Shown here piece after piece: positions 12,677 to 22,700 of a stretch of 64,000 nt of DNA. Within the stretch, counting starts at the first letter, position 1. Every line of letters begins with the position of its first letter. The stretch comes from Arachis hypogaea (lineage: Eukaryota > Streptophyta > Magnoliopsida > Fabales > Fabaceae). The translations under genes and the position numbers were made by a program. The notes under the pieces were generated by a model. The model was not told the origin of the DNA. It ran no database searches and saw only the letters and a program-made list of their open reading frames with translations. The stretch lies in NCBI RefSeq assembly GCF_003086295.3, contig NW_027255450.1, positions 209,854 to 273,853 of the forward strand, in the 5' to 3' direction.

Positions 12677-13140
12677 AAAATGGGTATCAAATAAACGAGT
12701 GGCTCTATTCTAGATCCTTCTCCAGATCTATATTCTTTTTTTTTTAATCTAGAATAGAGCCTTAGAAACATCAATTCGGTCACCAGACCGAACCCCCATT
12801 CACCCATTTTCGGATGAAAAAAGATTCTGGAGAGGAGCACCGCATAAAAGATAGAATGTAACATTTTCTCATAACTAACAAAAAAAAACAGATGAAAAAA
12901 TGATAATATAATGAAAAATAGCGAGACAAGTAAGATTAATAGATCCGGCTCATTTAAAAGATAGAATATGAGAACGTTATTTACTAAATAAGTCAGAAGA
13001 GATAGGCTTCTCTCCTCGTTACATTTAGCGAGAAAAAGAAAATATATAGCTGATGACCCCCCACAATTATGAGAGGCGAGGCCACTTCGCCCGGAAACCA
13101 TACTAGGTTCAAAAATCCCGCAACCAAATTGAAAAAGCAT
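12658..13140 (-). CDS. Middle third of a broken multi-span membrane protein ORF
   Basis: The open frame is 160 codons. The ATG at 13140 gives an unconvincing N-terminus (about 30 residues out of phase with the hydrophobic pattern), while the part from about 13055 downward is rich in membrane segments: AIYFLFLA, LLTYLVNNVLIFYLL, LLILLVSLFFIILSFFHLFF and SIFYAVLLSRIFF. The preceding frame (12993-13559) runs over the same DNA and also turns hydrophobic just before the six-C run at 13057-13062 (G on the coding strand). Adding one base there carries that frame into this one. Only the part downstream of that run is probably genuine. The family is unknown. Base composition is AT-rich with many T-rich codons, unlike ccmB next door. 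Confidence 0.45.
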   Translation of the reverse strand: MLFQFGCGIFEPSMVSGRSGLASHNCGGSSAIYFLFLAKCNEERSLSLLTYLVNNVLIFYLLNEPDLLILLVSLFFIILSFFHLFFFVSYEKMLHSIFYAVLLSRIFFHPKMGEWGFGLVTELMFLRLYSRLKKKEYRSGEGSRIEPLVYLIPIFCIRYI

Positions 13141-13559
13141 AAAAGAAGAAAAGATGTGAAATCAACTTGATTTATTCCTTTCATATTGCTCTTTCCTTTG
13201 TCCTTCCCCCCTATTTTTGCCCTATCACTAGTGATTACTCCCGATCCGAAGCACCCCTTTTCCCAGTCTTTTAAGGTCAGCAGCGACGATAGGCCTGGGC
13301 CCCCTCCATTTTCCCCATTACCGTCCTGATCATCCTTACCGCCCTTATTATCCTTACCCTCATTACCATTCTTTTGCGTGGAATCCCCTGCACCCCCAGA
13401 AGTACCGCCGGTAGGCTCTTCCCCTACTGGTAGCTCGATCTTAATATCCACTCCTTCATCCATTTTTTTATCCCCTTCGACTTTCGCTGGTACTTCATCA
13501 TTTTTTTTTCTTTTTTTACAGCAACCGATGATCCAATCATAAAATTGGTTTATTGTCAT
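12993..13559 (-). CDS. N-terminal third of a broken multi-span membrane protein ORF (charged, glycine-rich head)
   Basis: ATG at 13559 opens a 188-codon frame. Residues 1-20 (MTINQFYDWI, then Cys-Cys and a basic patch) are followed by an acidic/lysine stretch. Residues of roughly 45-95 are a Gly/Asn/Asp/Lys low-complexity region (for example GNEGKDNKGGKDDQDGNGEN). A first hydrophobic segment follows at about residues 141-163 (FTSFLLLCFFNLVAGFLNLVW). After codon 175 the frame crosses a homopolymer and degenerates to a stop. One inserted base there joins it to the next frame, and a second at 12675-12680 joins the third, giving about 451 residues with roughly ten membrane spans. The head may face a soluble compartment. 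I do not recognise the protein. Confidence 0.5.
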   Translation of the reverse strand: MTINQFYDWIIGCCKKRKKNDEVPAKVEGDKKMDEGVDIKIELPVGEEPTGGTSGGAGDSTQKNGNEGKDNKGGKDDQDGNGENGGGPGLSSLLTLKDWEKGCFGSGVITSDRAKIGGKDKGKSNMKGINQVDFTSFLLLCFFNLVAGFLNLVWFPGEVASPLIIVGGHQLYIFFFSLNVTRREAYLF

Positions 13560-14108
13560 ACTCTCTCATGAACATAGTGATCCGCTTTACTGAAGAAAGA
13601 CTTGTTTGTCGGAAATTGCCGGTTGGTTGATCCCGAAATGCATGGGAGAAAGAAAGCATTCTTATCGATCTTGAACAACGATAGACTGAACACTCACCCA
13701 ATTTCGATAAAAGGTGAAGTCGAAGCTACTCGATCATTCAACAGGGACAGCAGGAATCTACGCGTTGATCCAACCTGCGCTGCCAGCTTTCTTCTCTTAT
13801 TTAATTTAAAGTTACAGGGAAAGAGAACTCCTAAATGCAGCCGGGATCTTATATATGATGCCGCTCGCCACAATAGAAAGACTGTTTTCACGAGCTTCTG
13901 TAAGCCTATCCTGCAAAAGAGCCTATTGGACAAGGCAAGGAAGAAGGAACTCTGAGAAAGTCCAAATTAAGGTATTCCCTGGTTCGGTTTACCTGGGCCA
14001 GAAAAAGACTAGACACACAAACCGAAAGTCTTCTTTGAATCAAGTTCTCACTTCACTTACCCTCTCGCTACCTTCTCGTTGTTTTTGTTTTGACTTGTTG
14101 GCTAACGT

Positions 14109-14170
14109 TGACCGGCTTCGCGGGACCATTTCGGCCTACACAGGGCGTTGCTCTATTGGGCGTAGCTTAT
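14109..14170 (+). repeat. Diverged 62-bp direct repeat, copy 1
   Basis: The segment starting TGACCGGCTTCGCG and containing CTCTATTGGGCG recurs in the same orientation at 52197-52260 with about 80% identity. The translated segment has no known family. Confidence 0.6.
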
Positions 14171-15716
14171 TCGATCCAAGCAAACTACTCGAAAAAACGA
14201 GAAGAAAGATCGACTCTTTTATCTAAGCAATTTCTTTGTTTAACTTTAAACAGACAGACGGATACGTAGTGGAATAAGGTGCTGCCACTATAGGTTCGAG
14301 TAAGCTGACTGGTCTAACCTCAGATTATAGGTCAATAAGTGAGACAGAGGTTACTGGGGAAAGGCGAGAAAGTCAGTCCATCAAACCATTTACTTCGTAA
14401 CCTTTACTTGGAAGACTAAACCCGCGCCTTACCTAGGGCTGCAAGTAAGGACTTCACATCCGGATTGGACGCAAACAAGCGCACCAGCTATTTATATAAA
14501 TTCCCCCTAAATGATCATAGGCCGGTCAGTTCAAAGCTCTAAGAGGGATAAAAACCTCCATATCTTACCACCGCCCCAATCCTAAAACAGGAACGAATCT
14601 TTCAATTGCAGTCGACCATTTCCTGCTGATTTTCGTATGGAATCTCACATGCAATGCTGCCGTCCTTTCTATTCAATTTTTTGCTTTCACTTGGAGGAAA
14701 GTCCTTATCTTGGATTTCCTCTGGCTCAGGAACAGTTGCTTTCTTTGTTTTCTTCTCAAGCAAGAACCGTTTGAGCTGCTTTCTACTTTCTTAGATGCGT
14801 ACTCGTCTCGGTCCTCATCTATCCCCTCTATCGGCTTCGTTCGAACTTGCTAGATTGCTTGCGTCTACGATCGTGCCAAAGGATCTCATTGACTGTCCAA
14901 GCTCTCTTTTCGGTCTCCTAGGGCGTCTCGGTCTACTTGCCTCGTCGGCGTGCATTTCTTCCTAAATAGAGGACAGTACCCCCTTTCTCCCTATCGGTCT
15001 TTGCGGTCTTTCCTTTCTTTTAGGAAGTCATTGGGTGATCTCCTGCCGCTGGATTGCCTACCAAATGCAACTGGGGGCATAGGAACGCTACCCGTCCGAT
15101 CCAAAACACGGCGTAGCAGCCCGGCTTGCTTACTTGATTGACAGACAGACCCGAACCCCACTCCCGTCGATCTTTGACCTTTCTGCCCCATAATTGACCC
15201 CGCCCTAAACTATTGAAGAAGCGAAAGCAGTTGCCGCTTCTGAGTGAATATTGTACATTCATTTGACTCAATTCATTCGTTGTATCGTAGTAAAGGAAAG
15301 AAGAAAAGAACTCACCTTCCCTGACCTACTTTGAGTCTCACTAACGTAGGGAAACCGGCCTGAGAAAGAAAGTGAAAGCGAAGAGGATTGAAGCTCGACC
15401 GAGACTAATGATGTCAAGAAAAGGCGTTCTAAGGGCCCGCACCTCCTCTATCAATGAATGTGACCTCAGCGGAGGAAGAAAGCTCCAGCTTTGGTTTGAA
15501 GACGCTCTTCCCGATAGGGATAGATTAAGAATATCTATTCCATCTGCTCGTGTTCGTGACCCTATAAGAGCAATCTGTTTTCCCTATCGGTCGAGAACTG
15601 CCTCCTGCGCCTTAGCTACTTTACTAATCAGGGTCACATCACAGTCCTACCGGCAAGATAGATTAAGACTTAATATTCCAACCTCTTTTTCTTCACTCTC
15701 TGTCAGAGGTATAGAA

Positions 15717-15867
15717 GAGTTGACCTTTACTAAACAAGCTAGGGATTCATGACTAGCTAACTCTACCTATGGCCGAGGTACAAGTAACCTCCGTACCTTA
15801 CTTAGTCTTTACTTTTGAACTAGATAGAAGGGCTTCTTGGCTTGCTCCCGCAGGTATGAAATCACTT
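15717..15867 (+). repeat. 151-bp inverted repeat, arm A
   Basis: This segment matches the reverse complement of 38937-39087 with only about three mismatches by eye and no indels. Repeats of this size in plant mitogenomes take part in infrequent recombination. Opposite orientation means that recombination would invert the roughly 23 kb between the arms. Confidence 0.9.
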
Positions 15868-18800
15868 GAGTGGCTACCTTTGCCTGATTTCATTCCATTC
15901 TCCATTTCAGGAGCGATAGCAGCTGAAGCTTTAGGGTTCATTTTGCTTAGTGCGCTTGAATTAGCTTAGTGTGAAAGGCGAAGGTTGAGTTACGGAGCCC
16001 TTTTTCTTTGAGGCGCTAGAGAAGTTCTATTTTAAAGCTAGACAAGACAACAGGGGAAAAGGAAGGTAGGTAAGATTCTCACCGAGCCCTAACGATAGAT
16101 GAAGCAGGTTGAAGCGTTGAAAAGAAAGTGATAGCCCCCACGTCCGTCTTTCAATCACCGTGAAGGAAATAAGCCACTGAAGAGCCCCTTCTCTCCTTCT
16201 TCTGCTGAAGAGAAGAGCATCATGACGGAATGAGAGTCTTTCAACTAGCTTGCTTGTCTCAAAACTCAATCAAAATCGCTCATCAGCTTTTGACCCAACC
16301 GGCGATTGGCAGGCTTTGGCATGCCTTGGAGATTTCGACCCCTTTCCAGAAACCAGGCTTCAAGGAGCATAATCTGAGCTATGGCTTTTCCAGCTTGGGA
16401 CAGACGTGGCCTTGGGATAGGTATTTGATCTTTATTAGTATAAAAAAAGAATAGACAAGTAAACCAATAAATAACGTACTCTTTAGAGGACTTATGGGTG
16501 TCTGTTTACCACGCTGATTTCATTTTCAATTTACTTATTTAACAGGAAGGACTATTTTCCTTGCCTCAGTCTTTTGGCAAGGTTTCTAGTATGTCACATC
16601 TGTATAAACAAGAAAGACCTACTAGATAAAGTGGGTAAGAACTTTGCACCCTTTATCCTTTCCCCTCGCTCTGCTAATTGCTAGGGAAGAAAAAAAGCAT
16701 TCCCCCTACAGTCACTTCACTTTCCTATCATGGCCTTTCTTCATTCCTATATGGAATAATTTTCCTAAGGTGAGGCAGCGGACAGGTTTCAAACTAGTAC
16801 TGGTGGACTGTCTAAAAGAAGCAAGAAAGTCAGTCTCATATACGATGATGGATTAGCGAACAGAGGTCCTACGAAGCCGCTTCTGTTATGTTATAACGAG
16901 GAAAAAAGTCAGTCTACTTCAGTTAGTAGTAAGTCTCAGTCTTAGTAGTGAGTACTAAGACTACTAGGACTAGGAAGTAGGACTATGCTATTCCAATCCT
17001 ATCTTCTATCTTCTAGACTAATAGTAGCTAAAGTCACTCCCAAAGGGAAATAAGAACCGACACAGCTTCTGCTCTTCCTCCGCTATATAAGTTCATTTCT
17101 GATTCAATCAAAGCGTATTCGTCACTTCAAGCTTTGACGCAGTCAAGCAGCAAAGACCTAGACCTCTTCTCTTGCCTTCGTCCCTTCGCTCCTTGATAAC
17201 ACCTTCTTCCTGAAATGAAAACATCTGCAGAGCATATTCTCGTCATCCCATCTCAGAAGAAGAAGGTAATGAATGGGCTAGGAAGACACTGATTAGAAAA
17301 GCGTAGGGGTATGGTATTTTTGAAGTATATATTAAGCGTTATTTCAGCCTCTTCTCATGCGCAAGCACGGGATTTGTTTTGTGGGCATCCTCCGCTTTCA
17401 AGCTTCAGGCAAAAAGAGCAGACAGGCACTAAAAAAAAAGGGAATAGATAGAAAAGAAACCCCCTTTTCTGTCTGGTAATAGGCTTTCACCCCGAAACTA
17501 ACTGCAAAAAGAAGGATTTATAATGAACAAATCTACTCATTGGAGAACTTGTTATAGAAAAGGCGCACTCCTCATATAGATTAGTGGGAAGGTTTCAGCC
17601 TGTTAGCTCATCATTCGTTTCGGGCCTAGCCACTCCTGCCCTTATTATTTCCACTTTGTTGCTTCTTTACTTTTTATTAAATATATAAGAAAAAAAAAAA
17701 AGGATGGATACTTCTTGCTCATGAGTAGCTATCACTTTCCTCTTCTCCGCTAAAACCACTTCAAGTGGGATTTGAGGATTATCCCTACAGGTCAGCTACT
17801 CCAAATAAAAGCAGAGTAAATTTATGGAAATTGGAACTATATTTAGATAAGTTGCTTTGTAATTTCATACATGGTCTATGTCACATGTGGTCCCTGGATC
17901 CGCCAACAATCCTGACCCCCTGCATTTCCAATCAGTGAGAGGATGTTGTTGCCTATAATATTACTATCATTTTCTTGCATCAAGCAAAAACCAACCAAAA
18001 CAAGCACCGCAACTCTACAACAAAAACGAAATCTCGTTTCTGTAAAAGAATATTAAGTTTAGGAATAAAAAAAAAAGCATAGCATGTCAATTATCATATC
18101 TTTTTTTTCATAAGTTGACAAACTCTACTCTAGTTTTCTGTTCCTGTCCATGTCTCTGTTTCTTCCCCCACTTTAATCTTAGTGCCTTTTCATGTGAACT
18201 TTACTTATTCGAAGGAAGAAGTGACGAGTGAGACAATATTAAAGCATTTCAAAAGTACTTTGAACTTCACCGCAGGTGCTCTACTCAATATTTTGGAAGA
18301 TAACTTAGCGTGTAATGTTCAAAGTATATCTCATAACAACACGAGCATACCCATCTAGAACACAGGGGTCAAAATTCCAGCGTGTTCAATCACTTGAGTG
18401 GTAGAGCAGCAACTGAAAAAAGACCGGGTATGTCTGAAACGGATTCGTTAACAACATATAATAGATATACCCCAGATACCATTTGAACCAGAGCTGAAAC
18501 CCGCTCTAGTGCCTTTTTTTTTTCAGTTAGTAGCGGCCCTCTCGCACTACAGAAAGGCGAGTAACTACGTACCTTCTTCCTTCCAGTTTTGTGAATCCAT
18601 TTGATGTACTCTTGCTCCACAGGCTTAAGGTTGCTTTCTTTAAGTAATTATGCTATGCTATTAAGTAGTCCTGTCGCCACTACGAACGAAAGACCAAGGA
18701 AGAGGCTTAGATAGATGAAGCGGAAGAAGGAACAAGGCTTGAAGGCGGATTAGCTAGGGAATTAATCCGATGTGAAGTTGTTCCTCCGCTAGAATAAGGG

Positions 18801-19322
18801 GGCATGATCGCTGATCAGCAAAGGAAGCAGTCACTGATCTTCGACCACACCCTACGTATGGATGTCTTTCTTACAAAGAAAGAGTCCGGATCGGAAGGAA
18901 ATTTTGATGCCTAACACAGGCAACTCCGATAGGCGACCGTTAGGGATTGAACGAAGATAACGGCTATTCCTATCATCAAGAAACTAGGGCTTCGGCTCCA
19001 TCAATGAATTAGTTTCCCCAAGAATTGCTATTCTTAAAAACCTAAAAGAGCATCCTGAAAAGCGGCCTCAGGGCGAAACTTTTCCTTCTTACTAAGGGAT
19101 AAAGAACCACTAATTCAAATGTGAAGGGATCGGTGTAGAACTCAACCTCTAGCCTCGTGCGTATAAAATAAGGAAACGAAACTACTTTCAAGAATTAGCT
19201 GCGGATGCAGGTGCGTATGAATAGTGAAAGAGTTTTTAAGTTCTCCTTATTCGCTCCTCTCGTTTAACTCGATTTTACGCTAACCCCCTTAAAGGGAAAC
19301 TCTTCAGTCTACAACAAACAAG

Positions 19323-19406
19323 TGGGAGAGGCAGGATTTGAACCAGCGTAGACATATTGCCAACGAATTTACAGTCCGTCCCCATTAACCACTCGGGCAC
19401 TCTCCC
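19323..19406 (-). tRNA. trnY-GUA: tRNA-Tyr (GUA), apparently a mitochondrial/plastid chimera
   Basis: The 84-nt gene folds with acceptor GGGAGAG/CTCTCCC plus discriminator A, D arm GCCCGAGTGGTTAA, anticodon GTA in the loop CTGTAAA, a class II variable arm, and T loop GGTTCAAATCC. The acceptor stem and the 3' end (TCCTGCCTCTCCCA) match the native mitochondrial trnY as I remember it. The internal part from TGGGGACGGACTG through the variable arm to the T loop matches the plastid trnY. No CCA is encoded. It should decode Tyr codons. The opposite strand leads into a mitovirus remnant. Confidence 0.9.
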
Positions 19407-19424
19407 CTTCCTGGGCCGAGGCCC

Positions 19425-19797
19425 CCCTCAATGGGTTCTAAGAAGGAGGGCTGAAAAAAAGCTTATTGATTTGGTCACCTACTTATTAGATGTAATTTTG
19501 TTAGGCTACTACTTTTCCCGGTTCTTCCGTGAAGTGGGAAAGGAACTCGGAGCTTTTCAAAGAAATGATGTCTGTGGGCAGGCATCCACTTGTCTGATGC
19601 AGTATTATGCTGTACAAGACCCAGGCTTGCCGCAGAAGTTTTCTGTTCCCGTTTTCCTTACCAGGAAGGGTCTGCCTAGGATCATTCCTCCTTTTCATCG
19701 AAAATGGATAAGCACTCGGGAGGAGAGGGCAGATATGCTAGTGAAGTTTTACTTATCGGTATTCTCTTTAGCTAAGGTTATTTGCCATAGGTAACTG
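19425..19797 (+). pseudogene. Endogenous mitovirus RNA-dependent RNA polymerase fragment
   Basis: The frame ending at 19794 carries, at about 19633-19776, the block that typically precedes the palm motifs in mitovirus polymerases, including a segment where a fold of basic, proline and aromatic residues is followed by a leucine/serine-rich helix. Mitoviruses are capsidless RNA elements that replicate in mitochondria, and old DNA copies of their polymerase are well known in plant mitogenomes. The frame ends in TAG after this block, and weak out-of-frame similarity may continue to about 19960. No polymerase palm motif can be read, so it cannot encode an active enzyme. The nominal start upstream lies inside trnY antisense and is not genuine. 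Confidence 0.6.
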
Positions 19798-22700
19798 GGT
19801 TCACCAAAGGCTGTTAGGCCCCCTTCATAAGTGGTTGATGGATGTTCTCCGTCAATTACCTATGGTATGGATGGCACATTTAACCAAACAGCGCCTCTGA
19901 AGCGCCTAGTTGGCTCCCAAACGGTGTACTCCGTGGATCAAGTCGAGGCTAGTTCCATGTAAGTAAGGTATTCGGGTAAAGTGACCTTACGGGACGTAGC
20001 TACACTTCAACACGAACCAGGGTTCAACCTAAGAGAGCTAGTCCTCACCCGACTTATAGACAAGATATTGAAGGCTGGCTATTCGTGACCGCACAAAACC
20101 TCATTTCCGTTTGGAATACAGGAGGATTCCTATGGGGAGAAGAGGTGGCAGGTTTTTCCTTAGAGTTCAGTACCGTGGGAATGTGATTAGGAGTCACATT
20201 TAGTTAGATTGGGTAACTTTATCTATATAAGCCACCTTTCCCATTTCGTCAGCCAACAAGAATCCCCCTTGGTCATAACAAGGGAACTAGCACTAAGCGA
20301 CTAACAGCGGAGGAAAGACCCGCATAGAAGATAGGCGTATACCTATGTACATAGCATCTGGTAAGGACGTTATGTACCACAACTATCATACTTCACGAAT
20401 TCCCTAAGAGAAGGTTCAAAGTCTTCTTTATGTTACACGTAGCAACTCTTCTTGTTCAATCCTTGAATCGGAACGACGAGAGAGTGACTAAGCCGAAAAG
20501 GCCAATAGCATTTTCTCTAGCAAGTGTATTCAAAATACCACTATATGAGAATGAGATAAAGCCTCCGCTTTTTTCGCCGTTTGTTTACACCTTCCTTTTG
20601 AACTCAGCTTTCACGTCTTTAATCCTCGATTGAGCTAGTCACTGGCGAACGCTTCCAAAAGAGACCTACCTCTACTCTAAACAAGAGCCCCCTTCTTAAT
20701 CTAGGGGTATCAGACTCGCTTAAAAACGTAGTACGTAAGGTAAGGATCTAGTTCCTTTCCTCAAAACCAGTCATCCGAGTGGGGCCCTGCGACATGTGCC
20801 ATATTTAGGTTGCTTGCGACTGAGACTTTTAGGGATTATTTCCATCTTCCCTTAATTAAGGGATTTAGATAACATCCGGTCGGGAAAGAGCCACTACTTG
20901 GTTCCATAATGAATTGAAGGAAAATTATATCCCTCTTCGACATCAGATTCTTATCCTCTTTTCCGGGGGAAATGATGTTTTATTCTCTACGGCCCAAGGA
21001 AAGAAGTGGTCTGCTTTATTGAATCTTATTTCAGCAAGGGGTGTCGCTTTCGTTTTCAATAAGGACGTTTAGTAGGGCCCTTAGAACCATAAACATTTGC
21101 GAGTCGCCTTTTTACATGAAAGGTGGGTAGGGGATCTTAATACTGCCAAAGAGCTCGAGTAGATTCATGAATGTCCTGGAATTTCAGTATGGGCTTAACA
21201 GGTCGAGAGAGTCTTATGCCGCGCAATCTCTTGCCGAATCTATTTAGACTATGTTAAATCCATAACCCGAGAACACACATTTGCGAATCCGGCCCTCTTT
21301 CGTTCGTCGTGATTGCTTTGATTGCTCTGAAAACACCCCCTCTCACTCAGGGGTAGCGATCAGATCTTCCTGCTTCAGCGGTTACGAATGGCGATTCTTA
21401 CCACAAAATTAGACATTCCACTTTGAATGCTGTTTTCTTTCGCTTTGTTTTGGCTTCCATCCCTGAGCTTTAGCCCTTGCTTTCTTACGAAGAAGAGGCT
21501 TTCTCAGATCATATGGGGGAATAAGACTCAACAACCGGTCGTTCAAGTTCAAGAAGCAAACCTAGAAAAAGGGAAAAGTAAAAGACTTGGAGAAAGAAAG
21601 AAACTTGGAATTTTGGCATAGAAGAAGAATTCATCCATATAAGAAACAAAAAAAATGATTTCGTGGGGGTGGCGCTGGAGTCAGATCAATCCGACGCGGG
21701 ATCTATAGGCTCCGTCCAGTTTAGGATCCCCTTCTTTCTATTATTTCTTATAGCAGCATTGGGAAAAAAAGAGACAAAACGTCGAATGTTTTTCCTATTT
21801 ATGTATTTTGAAAGTCTATACTTAACACACCGACTCAATTGGAAGCTGAATCCTCACAGGGTTCGAAAGTGAAGGTTTCAATCATATTTCTAACACTGAA
21901 AAAGGCATAACATTGATTTACACTCGATAACTTAAATAAAAATGGGCAAATTCTTCATTTAATGATTCACCTACGCGTGATACTGATCTTAGCATACCAA
22001 GGGGCTGACCTGAACTAATGTCCTATACGAGACGAAGGCTAGGGATGAAATGGCAAGTGCCGCATCTCCTTCCCCTCTCTTTTAGATGAATGGGATGATT
22101 CATATCTATCTCTATCTTCAGACTTGGGCAAAACGAAACTTCTATGCGATGAAACAAAGGAAGAACATTCATTCCCTAAAGAAAAAGAAACCCATTACCA
22201 AGCCAAAAGAAAATGAAAATTTCACAACCGAGATCGCAAGCATGGATCAAAGACGGAATTTCCTCAAAAAGAAGCGCTATCGATACAAAATGCTATAACG
22301 ATTCACTAATGGAAGTCTTTCGATGATCCAGCTACTCAGACTGGACTCCTTTACTAAGTGGGTAGGAATGAAAGATCGAGTAAGTTATTCACAGAGCTAC
22401 CACTACTTGAGCTTACACCCGGACTCTTACTGTAGTCTCATTTCCAGTATCCTATAAAAGATAAATACAAGTCCGTTTTTATATTCCTTATAGCACGGGT
22501 ATAGATTACCTCACGGGATGAACTTATTAAGTTATATTAATACCAGAATCGGCAAGTCATTACCATTCAAGTCTCAAGCTTCCGGCAACCACTTATCCCA
22601 AGGTAGGTGGGAAATTCATTCCGGATGGAGCAAGAATATTCCATTTCTATTTTCTATTTTTAGGCTTCGGCGTATGTAGATTCGGCAAATTTTCCACATC

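Larger units (their letters stand above)
13560..19322. other. Long non-coding spacer
   Basis: Frames of up to about 126 codons (13855-14226, 15372-15752) show no recognisable domain. It contains one copy of a 62-bp repeat (14109) and one arm of a 151-bp inverted repeat (15717). The part from about 17640 to 18360 is more AT-rich, with several poly-A/T runs, and looks unlike the surrounding mitochondrial spacer; it may be nuclear-derived, but nothing in it proves this. Confidence 0.45.

Noticed and set aside
22086..22298. Lysine-rich 70-aa frame, considered as a plastid ycf1-like insert
   Set aside because: No stretch could be matched to a plastid gene with confidence.
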